Shown here piece after piece: positions 9,523-16,773 of a DNA stretch of 64,000 nt. The notes below the pieces were generated by a model. It saw only the letters and a program-made list of their open reading frames with translations, was not told the DNA's origin and did no database searches. Position 1 is the stretch's first letter; each line of letters begins with the position of its first letter. The position numbers and the translations under genes were made by a program. This DNA comes from CAXBPY01 sp003455275. Lineage in GTDB: Bacteria > Bacteroidota > Bacteroidia > Chitinophagales > UBA10324. Where the stretch lies: positions 1 through 64,000 of the forward strand of contig CAXBPY010000003.1 of the NCBI GenBank assembly GCA_963977675.1. The letters run 5' to 3'.

Positions 9523-11076
9523 TTATTGCTTGATGAATTTCATATTGGTATATGAATCATCATTATTCAGGCGCAACATGTAAATTCCTTTTGCAAGATT
9601 GCTGATATTTAGTGTTTGGGTTTTTTCATTTTCAATTTTTCCTTCCAAAACTATTTTCCCGGTAACATCCATCACACTGTACGAATCAAATTTTTCATTC
9701 ATCCAGATAAGCAGTTTATCATTTGCTGGATTTGGAATCAACTTCACATTTCCATTACTGAAAATATTCTTGACACTGTTCGGATCATTGTCATTTATAT
9801 AAATGCGGCAAGTATCAATTACACCCAGTAAAGCCCCATTCGTTGGATTAGAAAGGATTAATGCAAAAAACTCAAGCGGTTCATCCAATACATCGTCATT
9901 GATATCATAGACAGCAAACTTGGCAGTCTGATCACCACTGGGCCAGGTAAGAGTTGTATCAGAAAAAGTGTAATCTACACCACCACCAGTGGCTGTTCCC
10001 AAACCTGTTATTGCACTGACATCAATACTGGTTGCGTTTGGAGTACCTGCGCCTGCAAACAAATCAAGCTGAGCAAAGTATTGTGAAATATTTTCTTCAA
10101 CTGTGTCGGCAGAAACCAGGAACCGAATCTGAATTGGGTTAGCCTGATCATCATCAAGAATAGTTACAGTTTCCTGTGCAACAGAAATGGCTGCACTATT
10201 GGTAGCATTTGAAAGGTTTACAAAAAATGTTTCATCACCTTCAACAGCAGCATCATCGGTTATTGTAATATTCACTGACTGCGTGGCAGAGGAATTAGCC
10301 GGGAAAGTAACTGTCACCGGATTGGGTGTTAATTGATAATCTACACCGGAAGTTGCGGTAATATCTGCAGTTGAAAGTTGAACTGTTGTTGGGTTGTTAT
10401 TGGGATTCGAAATTCCAATTTGAATTGTAACCGGCCCAAATGGCTCACCAACCGATTGAGTAACACTTATTAAGTGAACATCAGGATTGGTTGATACAGA
10501 ACATGGATTCATTGTGTGGCTTCCGAGGTGCGAGAAATCATTTACAGCATAAACATCCCATTCATTAGCTCCGGCTGCCCAATCATATTGACCATTATTT
10601 ACACTTGCCATACGCACCAAAGTATGATTCAAGGTAGATCCTGAGCCAACCGTCCATCCATTAAGTCCAGGATCAACACCTAAAACTCCAATGCGATCAA
10701 TTGTGTCATTAGTAGCTGTATCAATTAAGGCAATGGCATCATTCCCATTGAACGAAATTCCAGCGTTGGTAAGATTTGCAACGGCAAGTATTGCCGAATC
10801 CGCAGATGAATGACAAGCCACATAAACACCATTAGAAGCAAGTGAACCGGATAAATAAAAAGATTGAAATGAACTACCTCCATTAAATGAAATCATGATT
10901 TTATAATTTGTCAGATCAATAGCTCCTGAAGTAGGGTTGTAAATTTCAAGTGCCTTATTATTCGAAGTTCCTTTAATATATTCTGAGAAGAATAAATCAC
11001 TGCACGGTGCTGGATTTTGAGCAAGAGCTAAAAGAGAAATGAAACCAAAAACAAGTGTTGTAAAAATTTTTTTCAT
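9523..11076 (-). CDS. T9SS cargo with lamin-tail and two Calx-beta domains
   Basis: 517-residue secreted protein. Residues 1-19 are a signal peptide, about 20-195 a lamin-tail domain (LFFSEYIKGTSNNKALEIYNP), and about 200-310 and 315-430 two Calx-beta domains (ITDDAAVEGDETFFVNLSN; DVLDEPLEFFALILSNPT). The last about 75 residues are a type A T9SS sorting domain (VKLIPNPANDKLLIW ... LAKGIYMLRL). It is presumably exported by T9SS and attached to or released from the surface. A consensus -7 box (TACATTTG) lies 17 nt upstream. Confidence 0.88.
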   Translation of the reverse strand: MKKIFTTLVFGFISLLALAQNPAPCSDLFFSEYIKGTSNNKALEIYNPTSGAIDLTNYKIMISFNGGSSFQSFYLSGSLASNGVYVACHSSADSAILAVANLTNAGISFNGNDAIALIDTATNDTIDRIGVLGVDPGLNGWTVGSGSTLNHTLVRMASVNNGQYDWAAGANEWDVYAVNDFSHLGSHTMNPCSVSTNPDVHLISVTQSVGEPFGPVTIQIGISNPNNNPTTVQLSTADITATSGVDYQLTPNPVTVTFPANSSATQSVNITITDDAAVEGDETFFVNLSNATNSAAISVAQETVTILDDDQANPIQIRFLVSADTVEENISQYFAQLDLFAGAGTPNATSIDVSAITGLGTATGGGVDYTFSDTTLTWPSGDQTAKFAVYDINDDVLDEPLEFFALILSNPTNGALLGVIDTCRIYINDNDPNSVKNIFSNGNVKLIPNPANDKLLIWMNEKFDSYSVMDVTGKIVLEGKIENEKTQTLNISNLAKGIYMLRLNNDDSYTNMKFIKQ

Positions 11077-11093
11077 TATGAAAAGTGTTTTCG

Positions 11094-11101
11094 CAAATGT
11101 A
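11094..11101 (-). promoter_or_regulatory. Promoter -7 box TACATTTG for the lamin-tail/Calx-beta gene
   Basis: An exact TAnnTTTG match on the minus strand, 17 nt from ATG 11076. It probably drives the pair ending at 8347. Confidence 0.5.
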
Positions 11102-11195
11102 AAAGGAAAATCGAACTGTGACTTTTCATCTTAATCGCATAATCCGCTTATGAAAAATTCCATCTTGCTAGATTTAATACAATTATTTTTCAGAC

Positions 11196-11906
11196 ATGAA
11201 AAAACACTTAACAGTAATTTTCTTATTGGTGAGTCTGATTTCTTGTAAACAGGATAAGTGGCCCTGCCTTCATTCAAAAGGAGATTTCCTGATTAAGACT
11301 GTGGATGTTACAGGATTTACAAAAATTGATTTGCAGATGAAGGCAAAGGTTATTGTGAGGCAAGGCACAGAATACTCAGTTGAAGTAAGTGCATCAGAAA
11401 ATCAGATTGAAAAGATAATGGTGAAAAAAAATGGAGAAGCAATCAGCATTTATTCCAAAAGATGCCTCGGAGATAATCCGAACATTACTGTAACGGTGAT
11501 TATGCCTGAGCTTAATTCGCTTTCCGTTTCAGGCGAAGGCATAATAGATGTACCGGATTCTTTTAAATGCACAGCAGTGGACTTAAATGTGAGTGGGAGC
11601 GGAGATATTCTTTCCCATATAATTTCACAAACCATGAATTCATCCATTACCGGCAGCGGTTCAATCGTTGTCAATGGTTCATCTGAAAGTTTGGATATTG
11701 CGATTGCAGGTTCAGGAGATTTTCATGGATTTGGATGCGCAGCTAATTCTTGCGCGGTAAATATCAGCGGCTCTGGCAGTGCAGAAGTAAATGTATATAA
11801 TGATCTATCAGTGGATATAAGTGGCAGTGGCGATGTTTATTATCTGAGCCATCCAAATCTTCAGGTGAACATCAGCGGAACAGGAAAAGTGATTGATAGT
11901 AATTAA
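11196..11906 (+). CDS. DUF2807 (GIN-type beta-helix) lipoprotein
   Basis: 236-residue lipoprotein (lipobox LISC, Cys17) with one DUF2807 domain, also described as putative auto-transporter adhesin head GIN domain. It opens with FTKIDLQMKAKVIVRQG and then repeats SGSGD/SGSGS-type turns about every 20 residues (SVSGEG, NVSGSGD, ITGSGS, IAGSGD, ISGSGS, ISGSGD, ISGTG), which form a right-handed beta-helix. Its role in Bacteroidota is unknown; surface location is inferred from the lipobox. Confidence 0.85.
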   Translation: MKKHLTVIFLLVSLISCKQDKWPCLHSKGDFLIKTVDVTGFTKIDLQMKAKVIVRQGTEYSVEVSASENQIEKIMVKKNGEAISIYSKRCLGDNPNITVTVIMPELNSLSVSGEGIIDVPDSFKCTAVDLNVSGSGDILSHIISQTMNSSITGSGSIVVNGSSESLDIAIAGSGDFHGFGCAANSCAVNISGSGSAEVNVYNDLSVDISGSGDVYYLSHPNLQVNISGTGKVIDSN

Positions 11907-11913
11907 GAATTAT

Positions 11914-12375
11914 TTATTCTTCTATCTCTACGCCATCAGCCTTAAAGCTGACTTCGATTTTTGGTTCAATAATATTGTGAATCGAATCCTGTGTCCAGCC
12001 ATTATCCCTGCCTTCCTGCCTCAGCTCATCTACTGTAGTAGTATCCAGATATGAATAGCCATGAACAAAAACATTTTTTCCTTCAATGTCTCTTGGCACA
12101 AAAAATTTTTTATCCCAATCTACATATAAGCCATTTCCATTTCCTGATTCCAATCTAAACCAACAACCTTCACCCTTACAAACTTTTAATATTTTTCCTT
12201 TTACAGTTATGTCTTTCGAAGGAGATTGGGAAATTAATGTAGGAATATCTACAGCACTAGTCTTGTCAATTTCTACTCCGAAAATATTTTTCTTTTGAAA
12301 CTGACAAGAAAAAATAAAAGTCAGAACAATAAGGGTGATTGCAGCAGGTGAATTTTTTTGGTTGTAAAATTTCAT
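11914..12375 (-). CDS. DUF4920 family lipoprotein
   Basis: 153 residues. It has a probable lipobox TFIFSC and a DUF4920/OB-like core with the conserved KVCKGEGCWFRL (about residues 64-75). The paired cysteines suggest metal or redox chemistry, but no activity is assigned to the family. It sits 11 nt after the stop of the exported-protein gene at 12387-12995 (same strand) and is likely co-transcribed. It converges on the DUF2807 gene with 7 nt between stops. Confidence 0.78.
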   Translation of the reverse strand: MKFYNQKNSPAAITLIVLTFIFSCQFQKKNIFGVEIDKTSAVDIPTLISQSPSKDITVKGKILKVCKGEGCWFRLESGNGNGLYVDWDKKFFVPRDIEGKNVFVHGYSYLDTTTVDELRQEGRDNGWTQDSIHNIIEPKIEVSFKADGVEIEE

Positions 12376-12386
12376 ATATCAGTTTT

Positions 12387-12995
12387 TTATTGACCAAGAA
12401 TTGCTAATGCCTTCGACCAGTCTAATTTATATGCAGCCGCAGTAAATGCATCTGAGTCTTTAAATCCGTCACCTGAAATAATGAGAAAAGTGGTTCCAGC
12501 TGCTATCTGAATATCGCCTGAAGCCGATTCAAGATCCCAGGTCATTAAAGCTTTTCTTTCATTGATGTAAATTATTTTTTGAACCTGCTCCGGATTATTT
12601 TCCGGAGTCCATGAATCAATTGCGGTTTTGATGTTGGTGGCAGTGGCAGTGTTGCTGACAATATTTAATAGCAGTGTAGAATTGTCATTACCTAAATACT
12701 CCCGCGAAACATTTACACTCGCACAAGGCAGATCGCCACCCGGCACTCCATTCATATCTGACTCAAGATCGGCTGAAAGATCTCCGGCGGTTTTGGGTAA
12801 GGCATCTAACACTTGTTGGCCAATCTGATTGTTAATCTCGGTTACCGCGCTTTGCAATGATTTCTGCGCGTCTAATAATTTTTTTTGATTGTATTGTTCA
12901 GTTGCATTCTTCAGCGATAACTGAACAGCATCCTGGGCAAAAAGATTTTGTGAGAAAACAAAAACTGAAACAAAAATTATGATTACTGGTTTCAT
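12387..12995 (-). CDS. Exported protein of unknown function
   Basis: About 202 residues from ATG 12995. The ORF also extends to 13016, but that start places charged residues before the signal peptide. The signal peptide ends LFAQ, followed by a coiled-coil-prone segment (NATEQYNQKKLLDAQKSL) and a C-terminal domain with strands (LMTWDLE, TFLIISGDGF). I do not recognise the family. It is first of a two-gene unit with the DUF4920 gene. Confidence 0.6.
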   Translation of the reverse strand: MKPVIIIFVSVFVFSQNLFAQDAVQLSLKNATEQYNQKKLLDAQKSLQSAVTEINNQIGQQVLDALPKTAGDLSADLESDMNGVPGGDLPCASVNVSREYLGNDNSTLLLNIVSNTATATNIKTAIDSWTPENNPEQVQKIIYINERKALMTWDLESASGDIQIAAGTTFLIISGDGFKDSDAFTAAAYKLDWSKALAILGQ

Positions 12996-13124
12996 GCGGG
13001 TTATTAATTTTTCCAAAAGAAAACTTTGCTTTTCAAAGTGTAAAAAAATCTAACTGACATTTTACAGTCTCAGTGACTTTAAACTGAACGATTATTTTAG
13101 CGCCCTTAAAAAATTATTGAACAA

Positions 13125-13835
13125 ATGGGAAGAATATTTCAAACTCGTAAGGCAACCATTTTCGCCCGCAATGACAGGGTTTCAAAGGCGTTTACCAAAA
13201 TAGGAAAAGAGATAGCTATTGCCGTGAAACTGGGCGGCGGAAACCCGGAGAGTAATCCGAGATTAAGAACCGCGATGCAAAATGCAAAGGGCGTAAGTAT
13301 GCCAAAGGATAAAGTTGAAGCAGCAATCAAGCGGGCCACTAACAAAGAGGAAAAAAGCCTTGAAGAATCAGTGTACGAAGGATATGCCCCACATGGTGTT
13401 GCCTTAATGATTGAATGTGCTACCGATAATCCGACAAGGACAATTGCCAATCTGCGATTGATCATGAGTAAGGGTAACGGAAGCATTGGCTCACAAGGTT
13501 CTGTTGGATTTATTTTCGATAGGAAAGGAGTTTTTAAACTGGATAAAACAAAAGTGAATCTTGAAGAAGTGGAACTTGACCTGATTGATCTGGGTGCTGA
13601 GGATATACAGACCGATGACGAAAATATTATCATCACTACTGCATTCTCTGATTTTGGAAAAATGCAAAAAGGATTGGAAGAAAAAAATATAGAAGCACGG
13701 AGCTCCGAGCTTCAGCGAATTCCGAATAATTATAAAGAGGGATTAAGCGATGCTGACGAAGAAGATGTGGCCAAGCTCATTGAGGCGCTCGAAGATGATG
13801 ATGATGTGCAGAATGTGTTTCACAATCTGAAATAA
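13125..13835 (+). CDS. yebC: YebC/PmpR family DNA-binding regulatory protein
   Basis: A 236-residue member of the YebC/TACO1 family. The family includes transcription regulators and, from recent work, translation factors that relieve stalling at proline runs. It begins with MGRIFQTRKATI and has IGKEIAIAVKLGGGNPESNPRLR (split here: IGKEIAIAVKLGG, NPESNPRLR), VSMPKDKVEAAIKRA and YEGYAPHGVALMIEC. Length is normal. The box TATTTTAG at 13093-13100 may be its promoter. Confidence 0.93.
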   Translation: MGRIFQTRKATIFARNDRVSKAFTKIGKEIAIAVKLGGGNPESNPRLRTAMQNAKGVSMPKDKVEAAIKRATNKEEKSLEESVYEGYAPHGVALMIECATDNPTRTIANLRLIMSKGNGSIGSQGSVGFIFDRKGVFKLDKTKVNLEEVELDLIDLGAEDIQTDDENIIITTAFSDFGKMQKGLEEKNIEARSSELQRIPNNYKEGLSDADEEDVAKLIEALEDDDDVQNVFHNLK

Positions 13836-13837
13836 GA

Positions 13838-14308
13838 TTATCCTTTTGCTTTCTTCATTGGAAATTCTTCTGACTTGAATTTTCCATTTCTGATTCCTTC
13901 AATCTTAGCAAGAAGTTGTTGATCAGTTTCTAATGTGTAAATGATTCGTTGAGGATAGTCGTGCCAGATATTTTCAGCAGTGAATGAATTCTTTTTCCAA
14001 AACACAATCCGGAACTCTACGGTATCAATTTCATTCTGATCTCTCAATGATGGAACATAATATGCGGCGCCGTTTCTGATTTTTAATTCAATTGTTTCTG
14101 AAATTGTTTTTTTTCCTTTCGGACTTAAAATATATGATGTGGCAGAAAGTGTGCTGTCATCTGAAAAAACCCAGTCTTCGTGCAATGAATTTTTTCCGAT
14201 TTGGATTTCCCAGTTTCCAATTATCCAATCAAACTGATGAATTGAAATTTGTTGAGAAAAACTTTGAAAAGAAATCAGGATAAATAAAAGAGGGGCTAAT
14301 CTTTTCAT
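13838..14308 (-). CDS. Exported DUF6265-like protein
   Basis: 156 residues, signal peptide ending SFSQ, then FDWIIGNWEIQIG and a small beta-rich domain with HEDWVFSDDSTL. This pattern matches DUF6265/lipocalin-like proteins of unknown role. It converges on yebC with 2 nt between stops. Family call is moderate because it rests on the WIIGNWE motif and length. Confidence 0.6.
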   Translation of the reverse strand: MKRLAPLLFILISFQSFSQQISIHQFDWIIGNWEIQIGKNSLHEDWVFSDDSTLSATSYILSPKGKKTISETIELKIRNGAAYYVPSLRDQNEIDTVEFRIVFWKKNSFTAENIWHDYPQRIIYTLETDQQLLAKIEGIRNGKFKSEEFPMKKAKG

Positions 14309-14404
14309 TTATGATCGTAATAGTAATTCAAAATTTATTTTAATGAATGCTATCGAACACTCTATTTCATTTCAATACTATAAATTGAGAATGATATAAA
14401 ATAA

Positions 14405-14428
14405 AACAGACTCATTTCTGAGTCTGTT
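14405..14428 (-). terminator. Rho-independent terminator for the His-rich lipoprotein gene
   Basis: Perfect 10-bp stem (AACAGACTCA / TGAGTCTGTT) with a 4-nt loop. Read on the minus strand it is followed by a T-rich tract, 40 nt past the stop at 14468. Confidence 0.75.
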
Positions 14429-14467
14429 AAAAAACAAATTAAATGAAAGTACTAAAGAACGAAATCG

Positions 14468-14992
14468 TTATCGAACAGTTGTAGGGTTGACAACGGTAAG
14501 CTGGATGTTGTAAATAGTTTTGTTTATAGCATGTTGATCATCTTTATCATGATCATGCTCACCCATTTCTCCATGGTGGTGCCCGTCATGATGAAATTCG
14601 CCATCGGCATTATTATGATCATTGTGATGATTGCAGCCATTGTGTTCGCTGTCATTTTCATTATCGTCGATTGTTATCTGAATTGACTCCTGACCAACAA
14701 AACCTGAAGCAGAAGCGTAGCTGTAATTAATGGTAACAGGCTTCTCATTCGGGGATGATGAAGGAGACGAAATTTTTTCAGTTTCGCTTTTGGAAAAATT
14801 ATTTGCTTGTTTGGTAATTGTCACGGATTGATTATCAGAAAAATCACCAAGATTTACGGAATAAGTTTCACCACTCCGGATGGTAGCGCTAATATTTTTG
14901 TAAGTGGTGGTTCCTGTTAACTGTTGTTTTTGGCAAGAAGCAAATGCAAGCACAATAAGAAATGAAGCAACTGAAAAAATTTTTGTTTTCAT
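14468..14992 (-). CDS. Lipoprotein with His/Asp-rich, probably metal-binding segment
   Basis: 174-residue lipoprotein (lipobox AFASC, Cys20). The first 110 residues contain strands that could form one Ig-like domain (TYSVNLGDFSDNQSVTITKQ; ITIDDNENDSE). Residues about 112-160 hold 12 histidines and one cysteine among Asp, Glu, Asn and Gly (NHHNDHN, EFHHDGHHHGEMGEHDHD). The chain then returns to a beta-strand (YNIQLTVVNPTT). The loop resembles Zn/Ni-binding His-rich linkers. There is no neighbouring metal transporter. Function not known. Confidence 0.7.
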   Translation of the reverse strand: MKTKIFSVASFLIVLAFASCQKQQLTGTTTYKNISATIRSGETYSVNLGDFSDNQSVTITKQANNFSKSETEKISSPSSSPNEKPVTINYSYASASGFVGQESIQITIDDNENDSEHNGCNHHNDHNNADGEFHHDGHHHGEMGEHDHDKDDQHAINKTIYNIQLTVVNPTTVR

Positions 14993-15013
14993 TTTAAAAT
15001 TTAATTAGTGATT

Positions 15014-15021
15014 CAAACTTA
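15014..15021 (-). promoter_or_regulatory. Promoter -7 box TAAGTTTG for the His-rich lipoprotein gene
   Basis: TAnnTTTG match on the minus strand, 21 nt from ATG 14992. Confidence 0.45.
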
Positions 15022-15100
15022 AATGACTTAACTCAACTTCTTTGAGAATATTTCATCAGTGGCATTTCGTTGCGGCGAATGGGTTGAATGTGTAGGCAGT

Positions 15101-15628
15101 TTAGTGCTGACGAAAAAATTCCCATAACACAATTCCAACAGTAACAGAAATATTGAATGAGTGCTTCGTTCCGAACTGCGGAATCTCAATTGCAGAATCT
15201 ATCATCGGAAGAATTTCTTCGCTCACACCTTTTACTTCATTGCCAAACACCAATGCAATTTTTTCTTCTGCATTGAAAAAAAATTTCTCCAGCGAAATGC
15301 TTTTATCAATCTGTTCAATGGCAATGATTTTATACTCCGCATTTTTTAATTCCTGAATTGCTTCACTCGTTGAAGGAAAATATTTCCACTCAACAGATTG
15401 CTCAGCGCCAAGTGAAGTTTTTAAGAGCTCACGATTTGGTGGTGAGGCAGTGATTCCACAACAAAATATTTTCTCCACTGCAAATGCATCGGCAGTTCTG
15501 AAAACACTGCCTGCATTGTAAGCGCTGCGTACATTGTCGAGCACAATTACAATTTTATTTTTCGTCTTTATTCGAAAAGTATTTATGCTTTCTCTTCCCA
15601 GTTCTTCATTTAAAATTTTTCGCATCAA
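15101..15628 (-). CDS. SpoU/TrmH family RNA 2'-O-methyltransferase
   Basis: 175-residue minimal SPOUT enzyme lacking an N-terminal RNA-binding domain. Signature motifs are LDNVRSAYNAGSVFRTAD (motif 1, about residues 30-47), ALVFGNEVKGVS (motif 2) and IPQFGTKHSFNISVTVGIVL (motif 3). It probably methylates tRNA or rRNA ribose. Start is ATG 15628 or the next Met codon at 15625. It lies 22 nt after the stop of the family-unrelated glycosidase gene upstream on the same strand. Confidence 0.88.
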   Translation of the reverse strand: MMRKILNEELGRESINTFRIKTKNKIVIVLDNVRSAYNAGSVFRTADAFAVEKIFCCGITASPPNRELLKTSLGAEQSVEWKYFPSTSEAIQELKNAEYKIIAIEQIDKSISLEKFFFNAEEKIALVFGNEVKGVSEEILPMIDSAIEIPQFGTKHSFNISVTVGIVLWEFFRQH

Positions 15629-15650
15629 TTTTTTATTTGAAAATATTTTT

Positions 15651-16637
15651 TTAGTTGTTGTGATACAAGCTATAGTATGCTTCTACATTATCTAAGTAAG
15701 TGCCATCGAAACCGGCATCAATAATTTTTTTGATATAGGAATTATTGTTTCCGAAAATGTTGTCTCGCCATTGCTGGTTCCAGAATTCTACCCACACTTC
15801 ATCAGGATAGCCATTGTATTTTTTTTTCAGCCACGATGGGTTGTGAACTTTCCAATCGCTCTGCCAGTAGTAGCGATATTTTTCTGCAGACCCAATACTG
15901 ATGTATGAAATCACCAGTCGTTTTCCGCCATTGAGTTTTGTTTTAATTGAATCTACTTCTTGTGCAGTGAAAGAAGTGTTCGTGTCAGAAAACAAATCAA
16001 TCAGCACCAAATCAAAATTCGTGTTACGGATGGCCTGAATCATGCTGTGCTTGTTATTACTGTAGTTGTCCGAACTAATGAGGTACAAATAATTTTTTAC
16101 TTGCGAAATCGAATCAATGTCGTTCGCATTTTCATTCACAATTGTGTTTGGAATTTTGAGGTAATCATAATCATCGGTTTCTCGAACAAACGGAATGAAA
16201 TGTTCAGCCGTATCACTTGCAACCACTGCAGAAATTTTGGAATTATTATTTACAAACTCTGAAACAAAGCAAGGCTTCAGTTTCACAAGTTCCTCTAGCA
16301 TTTGTTTGCGTTCATCATCTGTTTTCAGTTCTCCATTTGAGTTCGTGAAAACTTCTTCGTTTCCAAAGGCATCAACTGCATTTAAGTAAGCGACACTAAT
16401 TCCGGAATTAATATCCGTGTTGTTGAAAGCCAGCTCAACTCCATTCTGCGGAATGATGATGAAATGAGGGTTCTGTGCCTTTGCATAGTTTGAAATGTCT
16501 ATTACAAATTGCTGCATTTGTTGTGCTGCTTCATCTGTCTTTTTGTTTTTCCCGCAGGAAGTGATAGCAACAAGCAAAAGGAAACGAAAGATTGCACTCA
16601 GATTTTTAGCAACAATTTCAACTTTCATTTTTGTCAT
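15651..16637 (-). CDS. Lipoprotein glycosidase of the MJ1477/TM1410 (GH114-clan) type
   Basis: 328 residues. An N-terminal hydrophobic segment with lipobox AITSC is followed by a TIM-barrel-like domain. The C-terminal part has LVISYISIGSAEKYRYYW, PDEVWVEFWNQQW and IDAGFDGTYLDNVEAYY, typical of the MJ1477/TM1410 family formerly confused with cysteinyl-tRNA synthetases. Related enzymes cleave galactosaminogalactan-type polymers. Substrate here unknown. The start could also be the internal ATG at residue 4. Confidence 0.75.
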   Translation of the reverse strand: MTKMKVEIVAKNLSAIFRFLLLVAITSCGKNKKTDEAAQQMQQFVIDISNYAKAQNPHFIIIPQNGVELAFNNTDINSGISVAYLNAVDAFGNEEVFTNSNGELKTDDERKQMLEELVKLKPCFVSEFVNNNSKISAVVASDTAEHFIPFVRETDDYDYLKIPNTIVNENANDIDSISQVKNYLYLISSDNYSNNKHSMIQAIRNTNFDLVLIDLFSDTNTSFTAQEVDSIKTKLNGGKRLVISYISIGSAEKYRYYWQSDWKVHNPSWLKKKYNGYPDEVWVEFWNQQWRDNIFGNNNSYIKKIIDAGFDGTYLDNVEAYYSLYHNN

Positions 16638-16702
16638 AACTCATCACAAGGATAAGATTTTTGAAATGAGGAATTCAGCTTGGTGATAACTTGTTGATTT
16701 CA

Positions 16703-16742
16703 TTTTCATCTTCAAATTTTCAAACTTTCAAATCTCCAAATC
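16703..16742. repeat. Degenerate octamer array upstream of mutS
   Basis: Five 8-nt units in phase: TTTTCATC, TTCAAATT, TTCAAACT, TTCAAATC, TCCAAATC. It shares the exact 16-mer TTTCAAATCTCCAAAT with the array at 29611-29642 upstream of parC. Confidence 0.7.
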
Positions 16743-16746
16743 GGAC

Positions 16747-16753
16747 TATTTTG
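16747..16753 (+). promoter_or_regulatory. Candidate mutS -7 box TATTTTG
   Basis: Shortened TAnnTTG box 20 nt before the TTG start of mutS, directly after the octamer array. It supports the TTG start by placing the transcript start just upstream. Confidence 0.35.
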
Positions 16754-16773
16754 CCCACCCAATCCAAACCAAT

